From Mesorhizobium sp. DCY119 (GTDB lineage Bacteria; Pseudomonadota; Alphaproteobacteria; Rhizobiales; Rhizobiaceae): a DNA stretch of 64,000 bases. The position numbers and the translations under genes were made by a program. Below are positions 35,285-43,682 of the stretch, in pieces (the first letter of the stretch is position 1; each line of letters begins with the position of its first letter). A model generated the notes under the pieces. The model searched no databases. It was not told the origin of the DNA and saw nothing but the letters and a program-made list of their open reading frames with translations. The stretch is taken from positions 1,984,501 through 2,048,500 of the forward strand of contig NZ_CP031834.1 of NCBI RefSeq assembly GCF_003590645.1, given 5' to 3'.

Positions 35285-35599
35285 ATGCGTTCGTATTCCG
35301 CGATAAAATCGACGCTCGGCGTTCTCACGATAGCGATGGCGCTTGGCGCGGGCATTCCCGGTGCATCTGCCCAGACTGCTTCCGAGCAGGCCGCGGCGCA
35401 GGCAAGGGCGGCCCAGATCACCATTCAGAATCAGGCTATCCAGCAAGGCATCCAGCAGCGCGAGATCTTCCAGTTGCAGCAGCAGTTCAATCGCGAGCAG
35501 GATCGGCGGATCGTGCCACAACAGCAACCGCAGGTGCCGGTCATGAAACCGGGGTGTCCGCCAATCGGGTCAGGGTCCTATTCCGGCTCGTGCCGCTGA
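35285..35599 (+). CDS. Small exported protein, Gln-rich
   Basis: 104 residues from 35285, chosen because it gives a good Sec signal peptide (MRSYSAIKSTLGVLTIAMAL, cleavage near ASAQ); in-frame ATGs at 35255 and 35270 are alternatives. The mature part has a Gln/Ala-rich helix (QAIQQGIQQREIFQLQQQFN), probably a coiled coil. A short C-terminus has two cysteines (PGCPPIGSGSYSGSC) that may form a disulfide. No family recognised. It stands alone between the DMGDH-like gene and the ParDE module. Confidence 0.6.
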   Translation: MRSYSAIKSTLGVLTIAMALGAGIPGASAQTASEQAAAQARAAQITIQNQAIQQGIQQREIFQLQQQFNREQDRRIVPQQQPQVPVMKPGCPPIGSGSYSGSCR

Positions 35600-35631
35600 G
35601 CAGGGCGTTCATTCCCTAAGCAATGGGTGCT

Positions 35632-35934
35632 TTAGGTAAACTCCGACTCCCAGTCCTGCCCGCCATGAAACAACCGCAAGATCGTCACTTGCTCGCTTGT
35701 AACAGTGAAGGCGATCGTCATCCGGCGCTCGAAGCCGGTGACGCGTAGACCCGGTCGTATATCGTCGCGTTTGCGGCCACGTTCCCCAGCAAGATCAAAG
35801 GCAAAACACCACGATTCGATGCGTTGGACGTAGTCGAGTGCCACGATGGGACTGGCGGCAACGGCAACCCATTCGTAGATTTGAAAAAGATCATCTCGCG
35901 CTTCGGGTGCGAAAATGACGTTTCGGCGCCTCAC
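35632..35934 (-). CDS. parE: ParE/RelE-superfamily toxin
   Basis: 100 residues, standard ParE size. The start RNVIFAPEARDDLFQIYEWVA and the C-terminal strands RRMTIAFTVTSEQVTILRLFHGGQDWESE match the ParE fold; family members poison DNA gyrase. It overlaps the antitoxin gene by 4 bp (ATGA) with the antitoxin first, the normal order. The module has its own operator and no mobile element beside it. Confidence 0.88.
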   Translation of the reverse strand: MRRRNVIFAPEARDDLFQIYEWVAVAASPIVALDYVQRIESWCFAFDLAGERGRKRDDIRPGLRVTGFERRMTIAFTVTSEQVTILRLFHGGQDWESEFT

Positions 35935-36212
35935 GTCTTGCCTTTCAGCTTCGCTGCATGATGGGCGCGAACTTCATCGAAAACCGTTTTCGCTTCGATG
36001 CCGCGCTGAGGGTCGGCTTGCATGGCATCGTAAGCCTGCGCGACGTCTTCTTGCAGCCAGCGTTCTACAGCCGCGTCCCGTTCTTGCAGCGCTCTCAATC
36101 CAGCGCGCACGACCTCGCTTACCGAGGCATAGTCGCCGGCCGCCACCTTGGCGTCGACAAAGGCGGCGTGCTCCGCGGGAAGGCTGATCGTGCGTTTTTC
36201 AATACTGGACAT
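35931..36212 (-). CDS. parD: ParD-family antitoxin
   Basis: 93 residues from the ATG at 36212, which follows GGAG with good spacing; a longer frame lacks a ribosome site. The N-terminal ribbon-helix-helix is clear: KRTISLPAEHAAFVDAKVAAG, then DYASVSEVVRAGLRAL. The C-terminal tail (RWLQEDVAQAYDAMQADPQRG) would bind and neutralise ParE. It probably represses its own promoter through the palindrome at 36242-36264. Confidence 0.88.
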   Translation of the reverse strand: MSSIEKRTISLPAEHAAFVDAKVAAGDYASVSEVVRAGLRALQERDAAVERWLQEDVAQAYDAMQADPQRGIEAKTVFDEVRAHHAAKLKGKT

Positions 36213-36241
36213 GTGGCGCTCCTTTCGGCGCAATCTAGCAT

Positions 36242-36264
36242 GCGGTATGAAAATATCATACCGC
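36242..36264. promoter_or_regulatory. ParD operator palindrome
   Basis: Perfect 8-bp arms GCGGTATG/CATACCGC around AAAATAT, ending 29 bp upstream of the parD ATG. The symmetry and position fit the ribbon-helix-helix autorepression usual in ParDE modules. Confidence 0.7.
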
Positions 36265-36326
36265 TCGAAAACATGACTAACTTAATCATGTTTTTATCCT
36301 GCCAATTCAATTGCTTATCCAGAAAA

Positions 36327-36342
36327 TTGACCAATTGATAAA
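36327..36342. promoter_or_regulatory. RutR-like box upstream of preT
   Basis: TTGACCAATTGATAAA matches the RutR consensus TTGACCA-NN-TGGTCAA at all seven left-arm bases and five of seven right-arm bases. It ends 51 bp before the preT ATG, so it overlaps the expected promoter. The rutR gene is at 41405-42046. Confidence 0.6.
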
Positions 36343-36393
36343 AAAATAAAACGTGCTAGCCTCTCCTCAAAACCACAATAATGGGGAACTGGA

Positions 36394-37758
36394 ATGGCCG
36401 AAGGTCAATTCAAGGAAGGCATAGCCGGAGGGCGTCTCGCGCCGGCGCAGTATGCCGAGAATTTTTCGGATCTGCATCCGCCGCTCGATCATCACGAGGC
36501 GCTGGTCGAATCCGATCGCTGCTATTTCTGCTACGATGCGCCCTGCATGCAGGCGTGCCCGACGTCGATCGATATCCCGATGTTCATCCGCCAGATTTCG
36601 ACCGGCAATCCGGTCGGCTCGGCCAAGACGATCTTCGACCAGAACATCCTCGGCGGCATGTGCGCCCGCGTCTGCCCGACCGAAACGCTGTGCGAAGAGG
36701 TCTGCGTTCGTGAGGTGGCGGAAGGCAAGCCGGTGCAGATCGGCCGGCTCCAGCGCTATGCCACCGACATCGCGATGGAGCAGAACAAGCAGTTCTATGA
36801 GCGTGCGCTGCCGACCAACAAGAAGATCGCCGTCGTTGGGGCTGGCCCTTCCGGGCTTGCCGCCGCGCACCGCCTTGCGCGCCATGGTCATGAGGTGACG
36901 GTTCTTGAAGCCAAGCCCAAGGCTGGCGGTCTCAACGAATATGGCATCGCCGCCTACAAGAGCACCGACGACTTTGCACAGGCCGAAGTCGATTATGTCA
37001 CCGCCATCGGCGGCATCGCCATTGAGAACGGCAAGGCGCTGGGCCGCGATTATTCGCTGTCCGAACTCACCAAGAGCTATGATGCGGTGTTCCTTGGCCT
37101 CGGCCTTGGCGGCATCAACGCATTGCGCGCTGAAGGCGAGGATGCGGCGGGCGTTGAGAACGCCGTCGAGTTCATCGCAGGCCTTCGCCAGTCCAGCGAT
37201 CTCGGCATGCTGCCGGTCGGGCGGCGCGTCGTCGTCATCGGCGGCGGCATGACGGCAATCGATGCGGCCGTGCAGTCCAAGCTGCTCGGCGCCGAAGAAG
37301 TGACGATCTGCTACCGGCGCGGGCAGGAGCACATGAACGCTTCGGAGTTCGAGCAGGATCTTGCCACCGCAAACGGCGTCATCATCCGTCACTGGCTGCA
37401 GCCGAAACAGGTCATCGCCGAGAACGGCAAGGTCTCGGCCATCGAACTCGAATACACGGCGCTGAAAGGTGATAAGCTTTCGGGCACCGGCGAGACGGTC
37501 CGGCTGGTTGCCGACCAGGTGTTCAAGGCAATCGGCCAGGCTTTCGAGCCGGCGGCACTCAATGGCAGCGGCGCTTCGATCACCATGGAAGGCGGCAGGA
37601 TCGTCGTCGATGCCGAAGGCCGTACCTCGCTTCCCAAGGTCTGGGCTGGCGGCGACTGCATTCTGGGTGGCGACGATTTGACGGTTTCGGCGGTCGCGCA
37701 GGGGCGTGACGCAGCAGAGAGCATCCACCGGGCACTCACCTCTAACGGGAGGGCATGA
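36394..37758 (+). CDS. preT: NAD-dependent dihydropyrimidine dehydrogenase subunit PreT
   Basis: 454 residues. The N-terminal third carries cysteines for [4Fe-4S] clusters (CYFCYDAPCMQACP, then CARVCPTETLCEEVC). An FAD fold (VVGAGPSGLAAAHRLA) and an NAD(P)H fold (VVIGGGMTAIDAAVQ) follow, as in the glutamate synthase small subunit. PreT takes electrons from NADH and passes them to PreA for reduction of uracil and thymine to dihydropyrimidines. It overlaps preA by 4 bp. A RutR-like box lies upstream. In rhizobial annotations it is also called PydX. Confidence 0.92.
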   Translation: MAEGQFKEGIAGGRLAPAQYAENFSDLHPPLDHHEALVESDRCYFCYDAPCMQACPTSIDIPMFIRQISTGNPVGSAKTIFDQNILGGMCARVCPTETLCEEVCVREVAEGKPVQIGRLQRYATDIAMEQNKQFYERALPTNKKIAVVGAGPSGLAAAHRLARHGHEVTVLEAKPKAGGLNEYGIAAYKSTDDFAQAEVDYVTAIGGIAIENGKALGRDYSLSELTKSYDAVFLGLGLGGINALRAEGEDAAGVENAVEFIAGLRQSSDLGMLPVGRRVVVIGGGMTAIDAAVQSKLLGAEEVTICYRRGQEHMNASEFEQDLATANGVIIRHWLQPKQVIAENGKVSAIELEYTALKGDKLSGTGETVRLVADQVFKAIGQAFEPAALNGSGASITMEGGRIVVDAEGRTSLPKVWAGGDCILGGDDLTVSAVAQGRDAAESIHRALTSNGRA

Positions 37759-39074
37759 GCATGGCAGACATCCGCAACAATTTCGTCGGCATCAAGTCGC
37801 CGAACCCGTTCTGGCTGGCGTCTGCGCCGCCGACCGACAAGGCCTACAACGTCATTCGCGCCTTTCAGGCCGGCTGGGGCGGTGTGGTCTGGAAAACGCT
37901 GGGCGAGGAAGGCCCGCCGGTCGTCAATGTCAACGGCCCGCGCTATGGCGCGATCTGGGGTGCTGATCGTCGGTTGCTCGGCCTCAACAACATCGAACTG
38001 ATTACCGATCGCCAGCTTCAGATCAATCTGCAGGAGATGAAGCAGGTCAAGCGCGACTGGCCCGACCGGGCGCTGATCGCCTCGATCATGGTGCCTTGCG
38101 AGGAGAATGCCTGGAAGGCGATCCTGCCGGCGGTCGAGGAAACCGGCGCTGACGGCATCGAGCTCAATTTCGGCTGCCCGCATGGCATGTCGGAGCGCGG
38201 CATGGGTGCCGCCGTCGGCCAGGTGCCGGAATATATCGAAATGGTCGTGCGCTGGTGCAAGCAGTACACGCGCATGCCCGTCATCACCAAGCTGACGCCC
38301 AACATCACCGACATCCGCAAGCCGGCGCGCGCTGCGCATTCAGGCGGCACGGATGCCGTGTCGCTGATCAACACGATCAACTCCATCACGGCGGTCAATC
38401 TCGATACGTTCTCGCCCGAGCCTTCCATCGACGGCAAGGGCAGCCATGGCGGCTATTGCGGCCCGGCGGTAAAGCCGATCGCGCTCAACATGGTGGCCGA
38501 GATCGCGCGCGATCCGGAGACGCGCGGCCTGCCGATCTCCGGCATTGGCGGCATTACCACCTGGCGCGATGCGGCCGAGTTCATGGCGCTGGGCGCCGGC
38601 AATGTGCAGGTCTGCACCGCGGCGATGACCTATGGCTTCAAGATCGTCCAGGAGATGATCGAGGGGCTGAAGAACTGGATGGACGAAAAGGGCCATGCCT
38701 CGCTCGACGACGTCATCGGGCGTGCGACGCCCAATGTCACCGACTGGCAGTATCTGAACCTCAACTATGTCGCCAAGGCGCATATCGACCAGGACGCCTG
38801 CATCAAGTGCGGCCGTTGCCACATCGCCTGCGAGGACACCTCGCATCAGGCGATCACCAACATGGTCGATGGCGTACGCCACTTCGAGGTGATCGAGGCG
38901 GAATGCGTCGGCTGCAATCTCTGCGTCAATGTCTGCCCGGTCGAGAACTGCATCACCATGGAGCCGCTGGCTGCCGGCGTGATGGACCAGCGCACTGGCC
39001 AGCCGGTCTCGCCGGTCTATGCGAACTGGACGCAGCATCCGAACAACCCGATGGCGAAGGTGGCGGCCGAGTAG
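37755..39074 (+). CDS. preA: NAD-dependent dihydropyrimidine dehydrogenase subunit PreA
   Basis: 439 residues beginning MSMADIRNNFVGIKSPNPF; the first ATG overlaps the preT stop, and a second ATG two codons later is possible. It has an FMN-binding TIM barrel of the dihydroorotate dehydrogenase type with the active-site loop LNFGCPHGMSERGMGAAVGQ, containing the catalytic Cys. The C-terminus is a two-cluster ferredoxin domain (CIKCGRCHIACEDTSH and CVGCNLCVNVCPVENC). With PreT it performs the first step of reductive pyrimidine degradation. Confidence 0.93.
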   Translation: MSMADIRNNFVGIKSPNPFWLASAPPTDKAYNVIRAFQAGWGGVVWKTLGEEGPPVVNVNGPRYGAIWGADRRLLGLNNIELITDRQLQINLQEMKQVKRDWPDRALIASIMVPCEENAWKAILPAVEETGADGIELNFGCPHGMSERGMGAAVGQVPEYIEMVVRWCKQYTRMPVITKLTPNITDIRKPARAAHSGGTDAVSLINTINSITAVNLDTFSPEPSIDGKGSHGGYCGPAVKPIALNMVAEIARDPETRGLPISGIGGITTWRDAAEFMALGAGNVQVCTAAMTYGFKIVQEMIEGLKNWMDEKGHASLDDVIGRATPNVTDWQYLNLNYVAKAHIDQDACIKCGRCHIACEDTSHQAITNMVDGVRHFEVIEAECVGCNLCVNVCPVENCITMEPLAAGVMDQRTGQPVSPVYANWTQHPNNPMAKVAAE

Positions 39075-39080
39075 CGCCGC

Positions 39081-39479
39081 GTGCTGGAAACCGGACAGAA
39101 AGTACTTGCCGCACAACCCTTCAGCGCCTTGCTGGGAACCGAGCTTCTGGTTTTCGAGCAAGGCGTTGCTGAGCTTGCGCTGGACCTGAAGCGGGAGCAC
39201 CTGCAGCAGAACGGTTTCGCTCATGGCGGCATCCTCAGCTACCTGGCCGACAACGCGCTCACCTTCGCCGGCGGCTCCGTTCTCGGCATCAAGGTGCTGA
39301 CGCTGGAGTTCAAGATAAACTACCTGCGCCCCGCCAAGGGCGCTCGGTTGATCGCGCGTGCCAGGGTGATCGGCAGTGGCGCCAACCAGGCAGTCTGTGC
39401 CTGCGATATCTTCTCCATCGACAATGGCGAAGAAAAGCTCTGCGCCGCCGCGCAAGGGACAATCTGGAAGATCGGATAG
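39081..39479 (+). CDS. PaaI-type hotdog-fold thioesterase
   Basis: 132 residues from a GTG 6 bp after preA. The hotdog landmarks are LQQNGFAHGGILSYLADNALTFAGG (the HGG region that binds the substrate thioester) followed by LTLEFKINYLRPAKGARLIARARVI. Such proteins hydrolyse acyl- or aryl-CoA esters. The tight spacing suggests co-transcription with preTA. A role in removing CoA esters arising downstream of beta-alanine or aminoisobutyrate is conceivable but unproven. Confidence 0.8.
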   Translation: MLETGQKVLAAQPFSALLGTELLVFEQGVAELALDLKREHLQQNGFAHGGILSYLADNALTFAGGSVLGIKVLTLEFKINYLRPAKGARLIARARVIGSGANQAVCACDIFSIDNGEEKLCAAAQGTIWKIG

Positions 39480-39533
39480 CAAATCGCTGCATGTTCGTGC
39501 TGCGGTTTTCGTTTTTCATATTGTCGATAAAAA

Positions 39534-39546
39534 ATATCCATGATAT
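39534..39546. promoter_or_regulatory. AT-rich dyad upstream of the Rrf2-ahpD-doxX operon
   Basis: ATATCCATGATAT (5-bp arms, 3-bp spacer) sits within a wider symmetric stretch from GATAA (39526-39530) to TTATC (39550-39554). It ends 26 bp before the Rrf2 start. It is a plausible autoregulatory Rrf2 site. Confidence 0.45.
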
Positions 39547-39572
39547 AAGTTATCCATAATAGGAGATGAGCG

Positions 39573-40070
39573 ATGAAACTCGGTGACGGCGTAGAGGCGG
39601 CAATCCATTGCGCGAATATGCTGGCAGGCCTCGAAGAGGGGCGTACGCTGCCGGCGAGTGCGCTGGCCGAGTATCATGGCGTGTCGCCGAGCTATCTGCT
39701 CAAGCATCTGAAGGAACTGGTGGCGGCGAAGGTTTTCGAATCCGTGTCCGGGCCGCATGGCGGCTATCGCCTTGCGCGCACGCCCGACCGCATCAGCCTT
39801 CTCGATATCGTGCTGGCGGTGGAGGGCAGGGAGCCTGCATTCCGCTGCGCCGAAATCCGCCAGCGTGGCCCGGGTAAGCTGGAGCCGGCGGCATACACAA
39901 AACCCTGTGGTATCAATGCCGCCATGTTGCGGGCCGAGCGGGCTTACCGCGCTGTTCTGGCAGAAACCAAGCTGTCGGACATCATCGCCGGTTACCAGGA
40001 AGATGCCGATCCGCGCGCCATCACATTCGCGTGCGGATATCTCGCCCGCAACCAGCGGCCACAGGCCTGA
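39573..40070 (+). CDS. Rrf2 family transcriptional regulator
   Basis: 165 residues, preceded by AGGAG. The winged helix includes ALAEYHGVSPSYLLKHLKEL (recognition helix) and SGPHGGYRLARTPDRIS (wing). Single cysteines occur in FRCAEIRQ, KPCGIN and FACGYL, but not in the clustered pattern of IscR; thiol-based sensing is possible. It is 32 bp upstream of an AhpD-like gene and a DoxX gene, a common redox-stress arrangement in which the regulator represses the operon. Confidence 0.85.
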   Translation: MKLGDGVEAAIHCANMLAGLEEGRTLPASALAEYHGVSPSYLLKHLKELVAAKVFESVSGPHGGYRLARTPDRISLLDIVLAVEGREPAFRCAEIRQRGPGKLEPAAYTKPCGINAAMLRAERAYRAVLAETKLSDIIAGYQEDADPRAITFACGYLARNQRPQA

Positions 40071-40102
40071 GCCCATCAATCACCCAAGGAAAGGAAAAGA
40101 CC

Positions 40103-40561
40103 ATGAAACCACGTCTCGAGTTCTTCAAAGCCGATCCGGAACTGCTGAAAGCGGTGCAAACCCTGAACGCGAAGGTTGATCAGTGCGGCCTCGAAAAGAG
40201 CCTGCTGCATCTGATCAAGCTGCGGGCATCGCAGATCAACGGCTGCTCATTCTGTGTCGACATGCATACGCGCGAAGCGCGTGCCGATGGAGAGAGCGAG
40301 CAACGCGTCTATCTCGTCTCGGCCTGGCGGGAATCGCCGCTCTATTCCGACCGCGAGCGCGCCGCACTCGAATGGACCGAAACGCTGACGCGGCTCGCCG
40401 ACAAGCCGGTGACGGACAGCCTCTATGCGGAGACGCTGGAGCATTTCAGCGAGCAAGAACTGGTCAAGCTCTCCGTCGCGGTCGGCATGATCAACGTCTG
40501 GAACCGTCTGTGCGTACCCTTCCACGCCATTCATCCGGTCGAGAGAGCCAAGGCAGCCTGA
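40103..40561 (+). CDS. Carboxymuconolactone decarboxylase/AhpD-family protein
   Basis: 152 residues from the ATG at 40103 (AAGGAAAGG upstream). The family motif C48-S-F-C51-V-D-M-H55 supplies the redox-active cysteines and general base of AhpD-like alkylhydroperoxidases. The preceding helix ends LRASQING as expected. It probably acts in peroxide or electrophile defence. It lies between the Rrf2 regulator and a DoxX protein. Confidence 0.88.
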   Translation: MKPRLEFFKADPELLKAVQTLNAKVDQCGLEKSLLHLIKLRASQINGCSFCVDMHTREARADGESEQRVYLVSAWRESPLYSDRERAALEWTETLTRLADKPVTDSLYAETLEHFSEQELVKLSVAVGMINVWNRLCVPFHAIHPVERAKAA

Positions 40562-40615
40562 CCTTCAACTCGTCAGAAGGGCGGCCATCCGGCCGTCCTC
40601 GCAAGGGAGATAATC

Positions 40616-40993
40616 ATGTTCGAAGACGCGCTTCCCGCACTCGCCTTTGCCGGCCGCCTCCTGCTCGGCGGTGCATTCATTTTCGCCGGCATCCGCAACA
40701 TTGCAAACAGGCCTTTGCTGACGAGCATCATGACGGCGCGGGGCGTGCCGCAGGCCGGCCTGCTGCTATGGGCCGGCATTGTTGTGCAGATCGTTGCCGG
40801 CGCGTTGCTGATCGCTGGTCTTTGGACGGCACTTGCAGCGGCAGCGCTGATCGGCTTCCTGATCGTCGCCACCCTCATGTTCCACAATTTCTGGGACCAT
40901 CAGGGCGCCGAGCGCGCCGCCCGCATCAATGGCGTCGTTGCCAATATCGCGCTGACCGGCGGTTTCATCCTTGCTATGGCGGCTTCGGCGTAG
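40616..40993 (+). CDS. DoxX family membrane protein
   Basis: 125 residues, four hydrophobic segments. The N-terminal FAGRLLLGGAFIFAGIRNI and the central ALIGFLIVATLMFHNFWDH are typical of DoxX/YphA proteins, which associate with redox enzymes in the inner membrane. A good ribosome site (AAGGGAGA) precedes the ATG. It is the third gene of the Rrf2-AhpD-DoxX operon and ends 10 bp from the convergent EthD gene. Confidence 0.85.
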   Translation: MFEDALPALAFAGRLLLGGAFIFAGIRNIANRPLLTSIMTARGVPQAGLLLWAGIVVQIVAGALLIAGLWTALAAAALIGFLIVATLMFHNFWDHQGAERAARINGVVANIALTGGFILAMAASA

Positions 40994-41003
40994 AGTCGTC
41001 CGG

Positions 41004-41312
41004 CTACACGTCCTTCGTGTCGAAGAAGAACAGATCCGCACCGCCATCGGCGAAATTGGGAATATCGCCGGCCGCCGCCTGTCCCTCAGGCGAACCAAGC
41101 GCCGTCTTTATGGCTGCAAGCGAATCGAACTGAAGCGTCGCTATGAGATGATAGCCGGCTGCGCCGCCGGGCGTCTCGACCGTGCCGGTGCTGACGTCAT
41201 ATTTGCGCAAGCCGGGTATCTTCTTGGCGAGCGGCACATGGGTGGCGAAATAGTAGCGGTCGAAAGCGGCCGCGTCCTTCGGTGTCTTGTACATTGCAAT
41301 GAGCTTTGCCAT
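41004..41312 (-). CDS. EthD family protein
   Basis: 102 residues from the ATG at 41312, which follows GGAGGAG; a longer frame has no ribosome site. The fold is a ferredoxin-like alpha+beta dimer: KLIAMYKTPKDAAAFDRYYFATHVPLAKKIPGL, with the conserved HVPL. EthD proteins were first found with ether-degrading P450s, but most copies have unknown roles. It is convergent with doxX and about 90 bp downstream of rutR on the same strand. Confidence 0.8.
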   Translation of the reverse strand: MAKLIAMYKTPKDAAAFDRYYFATHVPLAKKIPGLRKYDVSTGTVETPGGAAGYHLIATLQFDSLAAIKTALGSPEGQAAAGDIPNFADGGADLFFFDTKDV

Positions 41313-41404
41313 CGACGTCTCCTCCGCTGAAAGCGAGGGCACGATGGACTATCGCCGGTACCTTGAGAACCCGGACCAAAGTCCCCCATTCGCGCGTCGG
41401 CGGA

Positions 41405-42046
41405 TCAGTCGCGCTTCGGCAGCAGGCCCTGGATGAACAGGTTTTCGAGGAAGCGCGCGGCATCCTCGAAGCGGCCTTCGCCGCCGCGGTCGGGGCCGAG
41501 CACGGCGCGCACCTGCACGTCGAAATCGGCATAATGCTGCGTCGTCGCCCAGATCGAGAAGATCAGGTGATAGGGGTCGGTCTTGGCGATCTTGCCGGCG
41601 CGCATCCAGCCGCGGATCACGGTGGCCTTCTCGTCCACCAGCGTTTTCAGCTCGCCTTCCAGCAGCGGCATGATGCGCGGCGCACCCTGGATGATCTCAT
41701 TGGCGAACAGCCGGCTTTCGCGTGGAAAGTCGCGCGCCATTTCCAGCTTGCGGCGAATGTAGCTTCTAAGCTCCGTCATCGGATCGCCGATGTCGTCCAG
41801 TTCGCGTAGCGGCGCCAGCCAGGTTTCCAGAAGGCGCTCCATCAGCGTTTCGTGGATGTCTTCCTTGCGGCGGAAGTAATAGAGCAGGTTCGGCTTCGAC
41901 ATGCCGGCGGCTTCGGCGATCTGGTCGATGGTCGAGCCGCGAAAACCGTTGGCGGAAAACACCTCGAGCGCTGCTTCCAGAATGAGCTCGCGTTTCTCCT
42001 GCTGGATGCGGGTGCGGCGCGGAGCGGTGGAGCCTTCCATGGTCAT
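41405..42046 (-). CDS. rutR: TetR-family regulator RutR
   Basis: 213 residues from the ATG at 42046 (GAGG five bases upstream). The DNA-binding helix-turn-helix is ANGFRGSTIDQIAEAAGMSKPNLLYYF. The C-terminal domain (RDFPRESRLFANEIIQGAPRI, WMRAGKIAKTDPYHLIFSIWATTQHYADF) matches RutR, which binds uracil or thymine and releases DNA. It is divergent from the beta-alanine aminotransferase gene, with a RutR-like box between them. Local targets would be preTA and the downstream catabolic genes. Confidence 0.85.
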   Translation of the reverse strand: MTMEGSTAPRRTRIQQEKRELILEAALEVFSANGFRGSTIDQIAEAAGMSKPNLLYYFRRKEDIHETLMERLLETWLAPLRELDDIGDPMTELRSYIRRKLEMARDFPRESRLFANEIIQGAPRIMPLLEGELKTLVDEKATVIRGWMRAGKIAKTDPYHLIFSIWATTQHYADFDVQVRAVLGPDRGGEGRFEDAARFLENLFIQGLLPKRD

Positions 42047-42185
42047 TACGGCCTCTTCGCGAAGCCGGGAGAGTACCGGCTGTGGCCCAATACGCTGGAC
42101 CAGTTTCTCTCGTTGTGTGGAACGCGATTTTGCCCGCGCATCTGGGCTACTATTCCCTTGACCGCCCATCTGGCGGTGCTAACGT

Positions 42186-42201
42186 TTGTCCAATCGGTCA
42201 A
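42186..42201. promoter_or_regulatory. RutR-like box between rutR and the aminotransferase gene
   Basis: TTGTCCAATCGGTCAA differs from the consensus TTGACCA-NN-TGGTCAA at two positions (fourth and tenth). It is 139 bp upstream of rutR and 80 bp upstream of the aminotransferase ATG, so it could serve both divergent promoters. Confidence 0.6.
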
Positions 42202-42281
42202 AATTTGCGTAGCACAGAAGCGAAGCAAAGACCAAGCGTTGGCCGTATCGAAACAGGGGACCGCAAAGGAAAAGCTTGGTC

Positions 42282-43610
42282 ATGTCGAACAGAAAAAATA
42301 TCGCGCCGAACGATCTCAGCGCATTCTGGATGCCGTTCACCTCGAACCGGCAATTCAAGCACGCGCCGCGTATGCTCGTCGCGGCCAAGGACATGCATTA
42401 CACCGCAAGCGACGGCCGCAAGATCCTTGACGGCACCGCCGGCCTCTGGTGCGTGAATGCCGGCCACTGCCGTCCGAAAATCACCGAAGCGATCCAGAAC
42501 CAGGCCGCCGTGCTCGACTATGCGCCGGCCTTCCAGATGGGCCACCCGATTGTGTTCGAGCTGGCGAACCGCCTGGTCGACATCGCGCCCAAGGGCATGG
42601 ACCATGTGTTCTTCACCAATTCCGGCTCGGAATCGGTCGATACGGCGCTGAAGATCGCGCTCGCCTATCAGCGTGTTAAGGGCCAGGGCTCGCGCACGCG
42701 CCTCATCGGTCGCGAGCGCGGCTATCATGGCGTCAATTTCGGCGGCATCTCCGTCGGCGGTATCGTCTCCAACCGCAAGATGTTCGGCACGCTGCTGACC
42801 GGCGTCGACCACATGCCGCACACGCATCTGCCGGAAAAGAACGCCTTCAGCCGCGGCGAGCCGGAGCATGGCGCCGATATCGCCAGCGAACTTGAGCGGA
42901 TCGTGGCGCTGCATGACGCTTCGACCATCGCCGCCGTCATCGTCGAGCCGGTAGCCGGTTCCACCGGCGTTCTCATCCCGCCGAAGGGCTATCTGCAGAA
43001 GCTGCGCGACATCTGCACCAAGCACGGCATCCTGTTGATCTTTGACGAAGTCATTACCGGTTTCGGCCGTCTCGGCACGCCGTTCGCTGCGGATTATTTC
43101 GGCGTCACGCCGGATATCATCACCACCGCAAAGGGCGTCTCCAATGGCGTCATTCCGATGGGCGCGGTGTTCGTCACGAAGGAAATCCACGATGCCTTCA
43201 TGACCGGCCCGGAACACATGATTGAGTTCTTCCACGGCTACACCTATTCGGGAAATCCGATCGCTTCGGCAGCCGCCCTCGGCACGCTCGACACCTACAA
43301 GGAAGAGGGGCTTCTGACACGCGGCGCCGAGCTTGCTCCCTACTGGGAAGAAGCGCTGCACTCGCTCAAGGGCGAGCCGAACGTCATCGACATCCGCAAC
43401 ATCGGCCTGATCGGCGCGATCGAGCTTCAGCCGATTGCCGGCGAGCCGACCAAGCGCGCCTTCTCCGCCTTCGTGAAAGCCTTCGAACGCGGCGCGCTGA
43501 TCCGCACCACTGGCGACATCATCGCGCTGTCGCCGCCGCTGATCATCACCAAGGGCCAAATCGACGAGCTGATCGATCATGTCCGTGAAGTGTTGAATCT
43601 GATCGACTAA
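42282..43610 (+). CDS. Beta-alanine (omega-amino acid):pyruvate aminotransferase
   Basis: 442 residues, class III PLP aminotransferase. Landmarks are FWMPFTSNRQF at the start, FTNSGSESVDTALKIALAYQRV (phosphate-binding region), ILLIFDEVITGFGR and the PLP lysine in TTAKGVSNGVIPMG. The sequence is close to omega-amino acid:pyruvate aminotransferases. These convert beta-alanine and pyruvate to malonate semialdehyde and alanine, the step after beta-ureidopropionase in reductive pyrimidine degradation. The ATG at 42282 was chosen over a TTG two codons upstream. It is divergent from rutR and followed by a terminator-like hairpin. Confidence 0.88.
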   Translation: MSNRKNIAPNDLSAFWMPFTSNRQFKHAPRMLVAAKDMHYTASDGRKILDGTAGLWCVNAGHCRPKITEAIQNQAAVLDYAPAFQMGHPIVFELANRLVDIAPKGMDHVFFTNSGSESVDTALKIALAYQRVKGQGSRTRLIGRERGYHGVNFGGISVGGIVSNRKMFGTLLTGVDHMPHTHLPEKNAFSRGEPEHGADIASELERIVALHDASTIAAVIVEPVAGSTGVLIPPKGYLQKLRDICTKHGILLIFDEVITGFGRLGTPFAADYFGVTPDIITTAKGVSNGVIPMGAVFVTKEIHDAFMTGPEHMIEFFHGYTYSGNPIASAAALGTLDTYKEEGLLTRGAELAPYWEEALHSLKGEPNVIDIRNIGLIGAIELQPIAGEPTKRAFSAFVKAFERGALIRTTGDIIALSPPLIITKGQIDELIDHVREVLNLID

Positions 43611-43616
43611 CACAGT

Positions 43617-43649
43617 AACGCCGGGATGCCGAAAGGCTTCCCGGCGTTT
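43617..43649 (+). terminator. Hairpin after the aminotransferase gene
   Basis: AACGCCGGG pairs with CCCGGCGTT, with an inner GCC/GGC stem around GAAA. Only three Ts follow, so termination may be partial and the amidohydrolase gene 34 bp on may still be read through. Confidence 0.6.
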
Positions 43650-43682
43650 CATATTGCAAGAGTTTTTTAGAGTAGGACGAGC

